Shown: positions 20,334 to 33,440, counted from the first letter of the stretch. The stretch: 64,000 bases of DNA from Henricia sp. BOLD:AAB3569 (GCA_037783545.1 JBBELK010000517.1:558001-622000), one strand, 5' to 3'. Notes: a model not told the origin generated them from the letters alone. Program-made: numbers and translations.

Positions 20334-21350
20334 CCTTCATCCTTAATCATCCCACACGAACAATTATTAAAGATTTCAAACATCTCGCCGGCCAAGGATC
20401 TCCTCACCTCCAACGACTAGATGATGTCAAAGTTTATCGTTTCGTGGTTCCCAGCTATCTTGTTCACTTCAGATATGGTTTTCTTCGAAGGGCAATGTCT
20501 TCCCGTTTACGTGCCTCGTCGGACTTTCGTCTGCACCACGAATTTTTACCACGAATTTTTACCCGAAGCATGTGACATCTGCTCTGAGAAATAGTAGTCA
20601 TTCTCACCCTGGGGAAATCACATCGAGACTGTTAATTAGGGTTTGTTTTGCCCTTACCCGACGTATATTAGCACTGTATATACTCAGTGCTTTCCCGATC
20701 ACACTATAAAAAACTTCATAGCGTGCTCGGGTGGGATTTGACCCGCACATTGAAGCAGGAAGAACTAATAATATTGTCCCTCACTGACATCTCTCAGCTT
20801 ATTGGGCAGGATGTTGGCAACGATTCAGCAGGTAGTGCTTCTCCGGCTCCGCACAAATATTTCAAGGATCACAGCCACGATACAAATGTATAGCTTTCAC
20901 CAGAGGCGATACAAGTAGTTTGGAAGTGGATTCAGTATCTCCAGGACTCAGATACCCGGACAGTTGATTTCCAAACGTTGGTTACATTCAGACAGATGCA
21001 TCCCAAGCAAGTTGTGGTGCATGCCTGGGCCAGAGGAAGATTGGTGAAATTTAAGTTGGCTGCCCAAGAACAGGAGAAGCGCATCAACATCCCCGAAGTA
21101 GTAGACATCATTTTTGCTTTACAGTTTCTTCTGTATACCTTCTTGAATCGACAAGGCCTTCACATATATTTACGCCCCCGTATGGAAAGTAGGCTACTGC
21201 AGCCGCGTGGCCTTTATAGCAACCACAAAGGAGGAACGCACTATCTGGACATGGTCCTCGAAGAGAAACAATATCCCGTCAGTGGATCTATGTGCCAGGT
21301 TATTCCAATATTTAAAACAACAGAGCGACACACTTTTCAACAATAATTCA
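20309..21350 (+). pseudogene. Decayed reading frame, identity unknown
   Basis: Segments 20309-20575, 20687-20893 and 20978-21346 are open in the same plus-strand frame with few stops between them; a single TAG separates the last two, which then read through SPEAIQVVWKWIQYLQDS and FRQMHPKQVVVHAWARG. A further piece continues in another frame at 21207-21464. The look is of an old protein-coding mobile element or pseudogene. No diagnostic motif (DDE, RT, integrase) was found. Confidence 0.3.
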
Positions 21351-21599
21351 CCGAAATACTCATACGGACATTTGTTTCGTGGCTCTCAGAGCAAATGCTT
21401 TTTCAACATTCATTCTTTTCTTCGTGTGTCTTCGAAAAATCAGCGAGGCCAGAAAAAGCAATAGTTGTCTTTATCGCACCAGTCTGGAAAACGCAAGTGA
21501 TGTGGTATAAATTGACCGGAATACAGCGAATCATCTGCCAATGGGGCAGGATCAGCTTCCACACGACCATTGTTACTAACCGTAAAAAATGACACAACT

Positions 21600-22860
21600 A
21601 GGGATAACTCAATAAAACTCAATAAAAATGACACCAGGGATCTAAGGACCAAGTCGCGAACTGTTTTTAAAGAAAGGTTTAATTAATAACGACACCAAAA
21701 TGAAACGGACCAAATAATCAACTAAAATTAAACTAAACTAAAATCTTAAACTTGAAATGCACCAACTTATAAGAAACCTGTTAAAATCCAAACACTAGAA
21801 ACATACTATAAAACCAACACAGTGTAAAGTATAAAGTATGGAGGAACTGTCGGGGAAACCTGTCAACAAAACATAAGAAAAAGGCAAATTAAGAAAAGGG
21901 AATAAAATACACAATAAACAAAGTGGGCTATGATCTAGGGGCTATGTACATGAATCAAGGGTAGCTAATGAATATTCATAGGGTAATAAACTGTTCTCTG
22001 GGCCTGGCAGAATAAACAACTTAATCCTTTTTACAAGGCCAGCAGGCTATGCATGTGGTCCAGAACAAAGACTATTAAAAGCACATGGTCTTTGGTCTAA
22101 ATTTAACAAGAAAACATGTTATAAAACAACGAAAGTAACTCAAATGTCAAAACTTACACAATGTATTTCAAAAGAAAACTAAGAAAATAACATCTAATCA
22201 TAATCATAACCTAAATTCAACTGATTTTAAAGTAACAAAACTGAACTTCAAAACTTAAAGAAAAATGCATTAGAGTGGTTTAAATGGTAAACTTTTCATC
22301 AGTTCTCTAAAACAACAGTACAATATTAAAGTGTTTTAAAGAAACAAATGTAATCAAAAATGCGGGTTTAGAAATAATGAAGGAACTCACCAGCAGGGGT
22401 ACAGAAACAAGTATTCTCTGGCAGGGAAGAAATGCTTAAAACACACAGATCGAGGAGAGAACAGGTCTTTTCTCTGTGCTGCCAGTCTGTACACTGACCA
22501 ACAGTTACAGGACAGTGACCTTCTCAAAACCACAAACTAATTTACATAAAAGGGGACATACTACATAAAGGACAAGTTACACAAAAAAAGATGGGACACA
22601 GACAAGAGAAAACAGAGGGTCCATAGACAAAGTACACAAGGGGAAGAACTCCTATTGGAAAAAGGGGGAAATTATATATGTATATTAAAAGACTACATTT
22701 TCTTCTCTATCACATTACCACATCACCGCAGCTTTGTCAGACAGCCTCTGCTTGATTAGCCTTGTAAAAACTATTCAGAGAAACATGGAAGCACAGGAAA
22801 TTTGACAGCATGTATCCATACATCCTTGCCTCCTGAGAAATAGTAGTCAAACACACGGTT
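21600..22860. other. A-rich intergenic stretch
   Basis: Strongly A-biased on the plus strand, with no long frame and no repeat structure that I can see. The phrase CTGAGAAATAGTAGTCA at 20582 recurs at 22830, which may mark ends of a decayed element spanning 20.6-22.85 kb. Confidence 0.35.
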
Positions 22861-23339
22861 TAACTCAGCTTGGAGAAAATGGGCCAGCTGCTGCTTTCAG
22901 AGGTCGATCGATCCAGATCTCATGTAGATGAATGTTATCTCCATTTTCTTCAACACTTGTTCAATGATGAGAGTTCCATTTACAGAACACTCAACTCGCA
23001 TCGGTTAGCCATTTTTTTCTGCCCAGTGCTTTCATCACCACTGGCTTACTCATTGGACAATTAATAATTTAGAGACCGCCTCGAGGTATTACCTGGGATG
23101 TTGCTCCGGTACTTAATTTTATCAAGTTTTTGCCAAATATAGGGAGACTGAACATGAAGCAGTTTAGTTCCAATTAAAGCTAACCGTGAGCTGACCATGT
23201 TAATGGCACAAGTAGAGGGTTCCGAGATGGTGGTAGCTAGTCTATTTTTTTCTTCTTCCTGCCAATTCACTTCGGGGCTATATACATGTCTTCATAACCC
23301 AGTCTACTGCAAGCAGAAACAGGAAAGGCAAGGCGATAG

Positions 23340-24200
23340 CAAGCATCACAACCATGCATCCTCGTGGAAGGCGTCGGCGAGTTGCCAGCCGGCCGTATGG
23401 ACCACCCTGAAGGTCATCCCCTCGTAGAAGTTATGGATGATGTTTAAGATCTTCGCCAGCCGTACCACAGTGTTCCAGCAGGTTTACGTGTTTGTCTGTC
23501 TATACTTTCAAATGCCTTACTCATAGTCAATGAGGTTGTAGTTTGGCGAGTCCAGTCCAGCGACTGTTCTTAGATGACATGCAGCGTCACTGTCTGGTCA
23601 GTGCAGCATCCTTGCAAAAGCCAGTCTGCTGATCAGTGAGCTGGGGGCCAATAGCGTCCGTTTTCTTGTTCAACAATTAAGACTCGATTAAATAACTTGT
23701 CTATAGGATTGACAGTACAGCAGGGTTATTGTAGTTGTATAACAAGAGCTGAAATCGCCTTCTTGGAACCTTGCTGACACAACACTTTCCATTCTGAAGG
23801 GACTTGTTCCTCCTCCCTAATCTGGCCGAAGAGTTGATAGACCATCTCTATGCTGGTCAGGTCTTCTGCCGGAATGCAGAATGCGGTCTGTATAGTACCT
23901 GGTCCTGCAGGCTAACTTGCCATTCCCTGCCTTGTACTATAGATTTCCTCCTTAGGAGACAATCTGCAGTCAGTCAGACGTCAGCTGGCAGCTAGACATC
24001 AATTGGTTCCTGCAAAGCTTGTCTGTTCAGCCATTCGTCGGTCAACATGCTCCACCCAGCTTCTTGATGGTAGCGCATAGGTCCTGCATGTATCACTGGG
24101 GAGCTGCTCACACTGCTTCTGTTGTCACTGCGTCTGTTGTCTCAATGAAGTTGCGTTTGTCTTCCTTGAGGTTCTTCTTGATGCTTCTGTTCACTTCGGA
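23340..24200 (-). pseudogene. Degenerate non-LTR retrotransposon reverse transcriptase
   Basis: Read on the minus strand with frameshifts and stops. Pieces in order from the right are IEMVYQLFGQIREEEQVP.EWK (23870-23800), LINRVL and CTDQTVTL (23700-23600), EQSLDW and SKAFESIDRQT (23570-23480), then AKILNIIHNFYEGMTFRVVH (23455-23395). This order matches the fingers-palm of LINE reverse transcriptases, in which FYEGM and an AFDSVD-type motif are standard. It is heavily decayed and cannot be functional. Confidence 0.75.
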
Positions 24201-24639
24201 ATACTCTTCCTTGTATACGTGTACCCAGACACAATATTTCGTACGAGCTCAATTAACATTTTGTATGCGAGTAGCTGTGAAGACGAGTGTGGCCCCGGAA
24301 AGAATTACTTGCACTCAATGAATCTTCAAAGAATATGCATGGCTCTTGCCACCTGTAAATGATGGATATGGGATGTACACTGACTGGGCATGGCTCTAGA
24401 AAGAGTGACTTGTGCGCAATGAATATTTCGTATGGGAACGGTTGTAGTTTTCCTACATCCATGACAGGAGCGATCTGTAGTTGCTCACACTTGAAGATAC
24501 AATTAAATTTCTATGCAAAATATCCATGTGTCCATTGTGTCGTGTGCTGTATGTATATTCTACGGGTGACCCTATAAATTAGGCTACAAATTGATGAGGA
24601 ACAACTGAAAAATCATGTTTTTAGAGCAGAAGTTGGCTT

Positions 24640-24712
24640 CATAGCTCAATTGGTAGGAGCATATGCTGGGTCTGCGGTTAAAATCCCAGTAGAGGCAAGT
24701 TGTTTTTGACCA
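24640..24712 (+). repeat. tRNA-like SINE head (degenerate)
   Basis: TAGCTCAATTGGTAGGAGC is a good A-box region and GGTTAAAATCCC a damaged B box at the right distance. Acceptor-stem pairing is poor, so it is a SINE or tRNA relic. Confidence 0.55.
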
Positions 24713-25419
24713 TATCCAGGTTCCCCATTCAAACTCATGCATAGGACATTTGTCCACATTTTCAGTATAGGAAAAACTTATTTCTAGTGGGATTCATATA
24801 ATTCATATGCATGTTAACTGGACAGACAATAAAGCACTCTCAAAGATTTCCAAGATCCTTCTTCCAAATGTCTAAGCACGGTTCCATGAATAATGTGACA
24901 GGGAACTCAAACGAGTAAGTCTTACCATAAACCCAATGAAAACAATACATGTAAAACATATACATTTCTTCAGATTTATTACATGTTGTAAAATCTTTGT
25001 ATGACCTAAGATTACCTCCACATGTGGAACGCACAGTCAATTTCGAATAGTCCAACATTTCTACAGTGTTTTGGAGAAGAGTTTTTAGTTGCTGATGAAA
25101 TACAAAGCGGAGTAAAGATTATTTAAATAGAAGACACTAGCAAAGGCTAATACTGCACCTTTGCCTTTTAGGAAGTACATATGAAGCAGAATATCTAATG
25201 CAATGTAAAGAAAACTACACATTGAATGGGAAGCTTTGAAACACAGAGTCACAAAGTACAAAGATACAACTCTTATTGCAGATGACATTTAGACATGTGA
25301 CCAGACCACTCGAAGGCAAGTCATATAAAGAAACAAATGGCTGAATCGATCCGTTTCAAAAACATTTAGCAGCTATGGTTGAAAAAACTTTCCTTTGTAT
25401 AAAAATTAAAACCCAGGAT

Positions 25420-25910
25420 ATTGGATCCATTTACAAGAATGCCATCTCTTTATACAAACTGCCATTGTGCTTAAATTAGCTTATTGTTGTACATTTGCAT
25501 AATGGCTGGTACCCAGAATTCTTCACTTTCAAATGGAGGTGCAGTTTAGAAAGTACCATACTATGCTATTGTTTCCTTATGGTGCAAGCTATTGCCTAGC
25601 AACCAACAGTCTGGTTGCTTTGTCATTCTATGGTGAACACTGTATTGATTCTCACACCTGCCGCATGCACCACATAGCAACAACAATTTAGTCTGGTCAA
25701 GTGGATACTAAGCGTGAATGTGAAAGGAATTATGTCAGTATATACACCAGATGCTATTTGTGTGAAACATGCAAAAGGCCTATTGCAAAACTGCTACAAA
25801 ACGTTTCACTCGTTTTTCACTGCGTCCGGATTTCCGAAACTTATGGACATTTGTCCACATTTCCATTAAGTATACTCTTTGAGTACATCTTGAGTAGAGA
25901 ATAATTTTCT
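25420..25910 (+). repeat. Dispersed repeat family R-CAACCAACAG, copy 1
   Basis: Shares AGCAACCAACAGTCTGGTTG, ACATAGCAACAA and TCTGGTCAAGTGGATACTAA with 33215-33440 (same strand) and 55300-55560 (inverted). The palindrome-like CAACCAACxGTCTGGTTGCT forms a short hairpin in each copy. Unknown family, no coding content. Confidence 0.65.
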
Positions 25911-26255
25911 TGTGTAGGACAACTTGTCAAATCTGCATCCTCTTATGCCTTACATTTCTTGCCAAGTGACTTCAGAGCACTTTAACACTGTGTGAATTGA
26001 ATTACGTAAACTATGAAGAAATGTGGTATATATTCTGTAGGTCACACATCCTGGTAACTTTTTGGACCCAATATCATATGCCTTTGTATACAGGCATAGC
26101 ACCATGACCAAGACAAAATCGTTCCTGGCACGTGCTTATAACGTGTACATGTTACACGGACAACGGTTTTGTTCCTTCGCTTGTCAATATGGGCACACTG
26201 CTGTTTTCACTCCAGCCCTACCGGATGTGACGTGCACTGACCGACAGAATACTCG

Positions 26256-26376
26256 CACTATGAGCTACTAACAATGGAAATTGGGCACAAACCATTGTAT
26301 GGGAATTGGGCACAAACCATTGTTAATAACAATAGTTTGGGCCCAATTTCCATTGCTAGTTGCTCATAGTGTCGAA
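26256..26376. mobile_element. Small hairpin element
   Basis: ACTATGAGCTACTAACAATG at 26259 is the inverse of CATTGCTAGTTGCTCATAGT at 26352, and AATTGGGCACAAACCATTG occurs twice inside. About 120 bp, fully foldable; MITE-like. Confidence 0.6.
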
Positions 26377-26769
26377 AAGTACTCGACTACAAGACAGTAA
26401 TTTAACAATGGGAGAAAATAACACATGTCCCATTTGATTATCACAAAGTATATATCGATTTAAATATTTCACGTTCTGCACATTTAGGTTAGAAAAAAAA
26501 TGCACTGTACACCATGTATGTATAGACACTAAGCTAAACTACACTACGGAGAACTATGCAACAACACTACAGTATAATACACTCACAATGTACATTGGCA
26601 ATCTGACTACATCAAACACATTTTCTTTCCTTTTTTTGACTATTGTGTAACGAAGACAATTTTAATTTATTTTTAGTGAAAAAAAAAAGTATTTTTGAGG
26701 CACTAACTTCAATTTTTATAATCACACGTTCGGAACGAATTTGTACATCTGAACCTGCATGCTAATATA

Positions 26770-27250
26770 TAAACTCCTAAAAAAAAATCGGAAAGTCAAG
26801 TTTGACTGACGATTTCTCTCTTGTTACTAAATCATTTCCCTTGAATTTGGTATCACTGGAAAGCCCTCTTATTCCTCTTTACGATGATGTGTCATTTGTT
26901 ATGATTAAGCAATCGGGGGATGTGCAGCACAGCTGAATACGGGGGCGGGTGTAAAGTGCATTGCTATTGTCAAAAGGTGCATTGACACATTCCCATTCTC
27001 CAAGCAAAAGGGGAATGCACTGCATGACAATACTAGCAGTGAATTTTGTGACATTTCACTTTCCACCCACCCCTGCATGTATTCAGCTATACTGCACATC
27101 CCCTAATTGATTAATCCTAACAAATGACACATCACTGTAAAGAGGAATAACAGGGCTTTCTAATGATACCATATGCAAGGGAAATGATTCAGTAACAAGA
27201 GAAAAATCGTCAGTCAAACTTGACGTTCTGAACTTTTTTTGAGGAGTTCA
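26770..27250. mobile_element. Palindromic MITE, copy B
   Basis: Third member of the family at 5596-6055, with ends TAAACTCCT / GAGGAGTT and the same central inverted blocks (TTGCTATTGTCA and AAAGGGGAATG). It has a small deletion in the left arm and lies in the intergenic region. Confidence 0.85.
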
Positions 27251-27833
27251 ATTAAATTGGTGACAAGGACCAAATCCAAAAACTTTGAGTTTTTTTCTGC
27301 TACACATTTTTCTTTTCTTGAACCCAACTTTGTCATAAATTACGCTAAAAGATTGGCAAGTTTTTGTCCTGCTTTTGTTTTATCAGAAGCTTCATTAAAT
27401 TGGCCTGAAAGATTTTTCTTTGGGTAGCTTATTCTTTGAATTTTCAACAAGCTGAATAGACTGTTCAAGTTGTACATATATGTGGGTGCATGACATTTAT
27501 GAATAGCATATTTGTATAACTACATGGATAAGCACAGAATATAAATGAGCACTTATTGTTGTGCCAATTTACTTTAAGGAATTTCAAATGCTATTATATG
27601 GTATTAAACAAAATCAACTGCTGAATAAATGTTAAAATACAGAAACTGAATTTACAAAAGAAATTTATAAAAAAATCATGTGTGTTACAATAACAGGATA
27701 TTAAATTTTTTTTTCTACTAGACAGGCTTTAACAAAAATCGGATGAAATTACAAATTTAGACAGATTTTTAACATTTGTTTTTGACATTTCGTAGGATGT
27801 AGACATCTACCATGTGAAACTATAGTAGTTTAA

Positions 27834-28273
27834 AGGTAGAACACATGATTGATAAACCGTTACAGTTTTATCTCCGTGTGTGATTGAAGATATGCATGAT
27901 TAATTAGTCAGCTCCGTACTTCGTCTTAACATTTGAGAAAACAGTAAACAAAAAACCCCAGCTTTCCAGTCACTTCGCCCAAAAAACACTTAGTAAACCA
28001 CTTCGCTCTGAACCACGGCCTGTGTACGAAGTAGTTTTTGGGCGAAGTGTCTTTTGGGCGAAGTGTCTTTTAGGCGAAGTGGTGGTCCAAGGTAAAGTGA
28101 ATTTTCGTCTCACGAGACGAAAATTAATTGTTTTACTCATTTCTCAAAGACTATAGCACTTCAGACAAAACCATTTCAGGGGACGTTTTCTGCCATCATG
28201 TTTATATTGTGTAAGTTGTGTGTAAATCTGTGAAAATTTCTGATTCTCGAGATACCAATCATGTGTTCTACCT
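27834..28273. mobile_element. TTAA-flanked MITE with AGGTAGAACACATG ends
   Basis: A 440-bp unit between TTAA at 27830-27833 and 28274-28277. The terminal inverted repeat AGGTAGAACACATGATTG is perfect over 18 bp. A word GGCGAAGTG is repeated four times in the middle (27970-28080). No transposase is present. Confidence 0.85.
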
Positions 28274-28289
28274 TTAAGGTCTTTGAGAT

Positions 28290-29460
28290 TACCTCGTTAT
28301 ATCGGAAATGAAGAACAAAGAAATGAGACCTAAAATCTTCCTCGTTATAAGCTTGTTAATGCTTTTAATGAGGCACACACGTACCTGCGGACCACAATAG
28401 ACTACTAAAATGCGACATTAGACCCAGGGTATAACTGGGTCTAAACATTTGCTGGTAATCTGAAACGTCCATTGCTAAAGTGCAGGGAAATGGTTCACTG
28501 GTTTTAGTGTAGACCCAGTAACCTTGGCAGCACACAAAAGGCGACATATTCACTTTAGAACACTATTGTTGGCTTTTTATTCAAATTTAGTTTTATTCAT
28601 ATTTAAGTTCACCATCAGCACAGACAAAAACCTTTCAAGTCATGTTGTATAGAGAAAAAAAATTAAAATGAATAATTCAAATTAAATTTACATATTAGAT
28701 TATGGCTGTCCCTTGTGACATACACCCATGACACGACCGATACAATTTGTTTAACATTTTTAATATATTTGGTTAAATAAGGTTGAATTTTTATATTGTT
28801 GACATACATGTCTATGGATATTAACATTCTGGGGGAAATGCTAGATTAAAATAATAATGGCGACAAAACAGAGAAACCATGTGGATGGTACCACCCTTAC
28901 CGAATGCCAAATTTAAAGACTAACACGAAAATCACGAAAAATTTGTGTGCATTTTGACAGCCAGTAAGATCTTTCGAGTTTTATGTCCCAACCATGGTGA
29001 GATATGCACAAACATGTAGATCAAGTATTGACACTGTCACACAAACAAACACTCTCCAACTACAATTAAATATTTGTCTTCGGGTGAACTTGAATCCTTG
29101 ATCCTGATTGGCGGATCCATGGCAACCATCTGTGGTACAAATAGGGGAAAGTTCGATCTACGACTATAGTTAACTACAGTTCGACTTTTTCCAACCGAAT
29201 GCAGTATAGTCAACGATGGTTAGTCGTGTCTGGCACCAGCCCACAGGGCACTGGTACCCATCATACATCGAGTTGATGCAGCATTTTGCATGGAACCACT
29301 TGACTAATCAAAGGCATTCGTTAGCATGGTTAGTGCACGTGTGTTTGACCAGTGATTAACTCCAGTGTGTATGCTCCTTCCTCTGTATTACTACACTCCA
29401 CATAATGTAGGCCCTACTATTACATAAAATTATTCAAAGCTGTAGAACACACTATAGAGC
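28290..29460. other. Intergenic stretch, no gene seen
   Basis: A short inverted pair ACCCAGGGTATAACTGGGTC at 28430 is a local hairpin. Otherwise AT-rich sequence with no coding frames. Confidence 0.4.
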
Positions 29461-29463
29461 CTT

Positions 29464-29587
29464 TGCACGGCGGCCATGACAGGGGGCAGTCACATTGTCA
29501 CCGTGTCATGCATGAGTATGCGCTTTGTGGTTCTATTGTTACATCATTTAAATAAGAAAACCTGCCCCCTGTCATGGCCGCCGGTGC
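29464..29587. mobile_element. Small MITE with TGCACGGCGGCCATGACAGG ends
   Basis: The left end GGCGGCCATGACAGGGGGCAG is the inverse of CTGCCCCCTGTCATGGCCGCC at the right end, about 124 bp in all. AT-rich centre, no coding content. Confidence 0.75.
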
Positions 29588-30299
29588 AGAAGCTCTATTG
29601 CAAATTTTAAAGTGGCACATGTACATACTGTGTGGATCGTCAAGTGTGGTACTCCTTAGATGCGTTAACCAATGCACAAGTGCGTGCGCATCAAGTTTGC
29701 TTGATGATAAATTTCCATTCATGGAAAACTCATGTATCATTATGTTTGTCTTAAAAAAAATTCGCCTGCATATTTGTAATTTAAACATGCTCTTTGCTTA
29801 CATCCGACAGTACGACTCAGATGCAAAAAAAGGAAATTTCAGTACAGACTACCACATCAAGAAATAAACTTCAAAAAACAAAGGTACAAAAGAAATTTAG
29901 ATACAGAACTGAACATGTAAAAAAATTAAAATACAAAACTGTACAACAAATTAGCGCAGAAGGGAATTTCTAGACGTAACAGCACCATTATGCTTTTGAG
30001 GTAAAATTTGAGAATTTCTTGTCATTTTTTTCAGAGTATGTAAAGGGGCAGGTAGGGGAGACATAACAATATACCATGCAGCACAAATAACACCCGGTGT
30101 CTTGTGGTTTAAGGTTCAGGCCTTGAAATAACCCACGGCACCACGGCAAATTGCCATCGGTGCCCTATGCTTTTGCCATGTTGCCCTTGAAAAGTTCTAA
30201 CACAAATTTTCCATTTCCTCATTCAGGTGCCCTTTACTAAGAGAAAATTGCCGTGCCCTTTTGTAAATGAATTTCGAGGCCTGAAGGTTAACACAATAA

Positions 30300-30607
30300 T
30301 ACAGGGTGTCTCCCCCAAGAAATGTCCAGGTGCAACCTGGCAACCTCAGATCCTTAACTAGGAGTGACTGACTATTGAACAATCCTAAACTGCATTGGTG
30401 GCAAGTTCTTGTTGTTAAATAATCACATGGTTAATGAACCAGGGTGTGACTTTACTGCACCAAAAATTACATAACTTTTGATTCACTTGACTGATGATGA
30501 TGCAATTAAGACTATTTTTCATGTAAGAAGATTCCCTATCATGATCCAGGAAACCTAGATTCTGAGGCTGCCAGGTTTGACCTGGACATTTTTTGGGACA
30601 CCTTGTA
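30300..30607. mobile_element. MITE with TACAGGGTGTCT ends
   Basis: Terminal inverted repeats of about 55 bp: TACAGGGTGTCTCCCCC and AATGTCCAGGTGCAACCTGG at the left, and their inverse at the right. The outer 12 bases resemble those of the 6136-7252 element and a solitary end at 37456-37473. Confidence 0.8.
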
Positions 30608-31965
30608 TATTGTGGGATTGTTTTTGGAGCTTCCCTTACTCTTGTTAAGCAATGTATGTCCAATTCTGTAGCAGTGCTTGGTAGAACGAGACTTGAAATC
30701 AAGTCCTGGCCGAATATGTCTTGGGGCAGTATAATACAGAATTAGCCGAGTCTCTCAAATTGCTGGCTGGGGCTCAAGTCGGAACCTGCTTTGTGAACTC
30801 GCTTCAGCTACATGTACATGTAGCTGCTGCATAGGGGTTTAACATAACATAACATAAAAAGACGTGCTCAAAGGGAGAAGTGTTGTGCCTGGGATATGGT
30901 TAAACATGCATGCACTCAGAGACTGTTGCATCATAGGAAAATTTTGCCTCTGAAGTTGATGCAAATTTTGCAGTGCTTATGTTTATTGTTTAGTCTTCAT
31001 GAAATAGCCAGAGAATCGCACATTAAACAGTGCCATGAAAGTGGGCCCTGGTTACCAGACCAACAAATCTGCAATGTGCCAAGCATTTAATGATTTCATT
31101 GTAACAATCAAGAATGTCAAAAACTTTGAATAATTTTTGTTTTGGTAAGTCACTTAGCCATTCAAATAAAGGCAAAAAAACACAACACAAAAACAAAACA
31201 AAAAGATAATAAAACCTAGAAAAACAGAGGAAAACAAAAACAAAAAACTTTGCAGTTTGAAGTAATGTCTTATGCATATTCCACCTTTCCCTTGCATATG
31301 TTATGTTCCTAAGTTCAAGCATGAAGTCAAAATGCACAAAATTGCACTAATCCTACTCCTGATTCTACAGTAAAAGTGGGTTTTACAAAATCCAAGTCCA
31401 AAATATCTACACTTTTTTTGCTCAATAATGACGAAAAGATGAAATATTATGGCCCACTACTTTGCAAACAAATGAGACACATTTTAATAAGGAAACTGTT
31501 TGGTCTTGTTCCCAGGCGGCAATGCACAAATAAAGTACAAAAATGTTACAGAATTGTTAGTGCCACACTATGTCAGATATGAGGCCGTATACAAGTAACC
31601 TGGGGCCAATTTCATGGCGTTGTTTAGCACAAACATTTGTTTAGCACAGAATTACTGGATCGGTCTATTGGTGCAGATGAAATTTACAATGCTCCATATG
31701 AATGGTGTGAAATTTGGCTGCTCCGTTGTGGCTAATTTGCTAATATGTGCTTTTATTTTTGATTGAGTATAGAAATTATAGATTTTCTGTTTTTTTTTGT
31801 AGTTTTAGGCAGCGTAGTTATAACAGATTAACGTCATTGATGTATTTAACTCACAGCAAGTTAAGAAACACCTACTTCCGACCGCAAAGCCGCTGCCATT
31901 TGCACGCTTGTACACATAATTAAATTAATTCTCGCACAGAATATTTATTCCTGATTATTATGTAC

Positions 31966-33128
31966 CAGGGGTGGATTGCAATAAAGAAAGTTAGGACATC
32001 CTAACCCTAGATTTTGAGCGCGGTGCCAGAAGTTGCAGTCAAAGGTCATGCTTTGTGTGTGCATGTACTGATCAATATGCGCTTGTTCTCCCAAACAATC
32101 GTGGACGTTTTAGGGAGGTCTAACAAAGAGAACAATATTGTCCGAGATTGGCAAGCGAACGTCCGCGATTCGCTCCTGTACAAAACCACGAGAGTAAGGA
32201 AAAATAGACTATGTCCAAACAAAAGAGGAACAAAGGGACGTCCGCGATTGTCAGTGAGTTCACACCTACGTGTGCATGGGTTGTGCATGTACAGTGTACA
32301 AGGCCACTTGAATTTCGAGGGCTTTTCCCCAGCTACGACTGTGGAGCGGATGTGGCAGGATGCGGTAAAGATTAATTGCTTATCTAACCACAAACTGATC
32401 CCGAGCTCGGGATCGAACCCTCCGCCAACGCGAGACCAAAATCTCGGGGTCTGATCTGGGACCAATTTAGTTCCGAGAGCTTTTACACTCAGTTGTGATC
32501 CGGGGCTGATCCCGAGCTCGGTGTTTGACCCCGAGCTCGGGATCAAGTGTAAACAGGGTGTTGGACGTCCTAACTCTGACATCACTAAGACATAATAGAT
32601 GATTTTGTCTTGCAATACAAATTTATGTATTCTAACTTGTGTCCTAGGATACAACATTTAAGACACCTAATATGTGTCGTAAGTTATGTCTTTAGAAAAT
32701 TTGTTAATATTTCCTGCTCAATTCCGAGAAAAAGAGCCTTGTGACTAGGATCAAACGATCGTTTTTGATAGTTTGTCTGTCTTACACTCAGTGAAAGGTG
32801 ATTACAGTTCAAACTCGGCCTATGTTAATTACAAAAGTTCTCTCAATGTTTTTCACGCCACTATCATGCGTACGTACGGTAGCAAGCAACGACCGGCAAG
32901 TAAAACAGGTAAATGCGCATGCGCGACGGTATGCAAATACACACCGGCTGCAATTGAAACACCATTCGCAACAGTAAAGACATACAAACGTTTATGTCTT
33001 AGCTAAGACGTCACAACTTTTGGATATTGCAAGACATTTTTCAATATGTCGTAGCTAAGACGTCATAAATTCAGTTAGGACACATGATGTGTCTCAGACC
33101 TAAGACGGTCATATTGCAATCCACCCCA
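31966..33128. mobile_element. DNA transposon remnant with GGGGTGGATTGCAATA ends
   Basis: GGGGTGGATTGCAATA at 31968 is matched by TATTGCAATCCACCCC at 33111-33126. The interior has TAAGACGTCA words and GTTAGGAC blocks near both ends, plus a nested inverted pair with GATCCCGAGCTCGGGATC (32397 and 32525). A 203-codon minus-strand frame inside lacks domain features. No terminal duplication is clear. Confidence 0.65.
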
Positions 33129-33214
33129 GGTCATACACACTTTTCAGTCTGCTGTGTGCTTGTTTTGAATGCGTTAGCATTGCTTTATAGAGCAATTCTG
33201 AAGGACAGTTGGAG

Positions 33215-33440
33215 CAGACCAATATCTAGCAACCAACTGTCTGGTTGCTTTATGCCATTCTCTCCTACGGTGAACATGGTATTGATTCTGTACTTAATGC
33301 CTATGCATGCACGTAGTCATTACATAGCAACAAAGATTTTGTCTGGTCAAGTGGATACTAAGCGTGCATGTAAAAGGAAGTACGTCAGTACATCAGACGC
33401 TATGCATGTGAAACACGCAAAAGGCCAATTGAACCAATTA
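33215..33440 (+). repeat. Dispersed repeat family R-CAACCAACAG, copy 2
   Basis: Second direct copy of the family at 25420-25910, about 85% alike by eye, immediately right of the 31966-33128 element and downstream of the SEPT7 stop. It may overlap the SEPT7 3' UTR. Confidence 0.6.

Noticed and set aside
20580-22850. LTR retrotransposon bounded by CTGAGAAATAGTAGTCA
   Set aside because: Only ~17 bp is shared between the two ends, with no TG...CA termini, primer-binding site or gag/pol motifs.
27960-28085. CRISPR-like short repeats (GGCGAAGTG words)
   Set aside because: Four irregular words inside a TTAA-flanked MITE in an animal genome; no regular spacers.
32046-32657. 203-codon minus-strand frame and 146-codon plus frame
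   Set aside because: Both lie inside an inverted-repeat element with GAGCTCGGGATC palindromes; composition and repeats argue against a gene.
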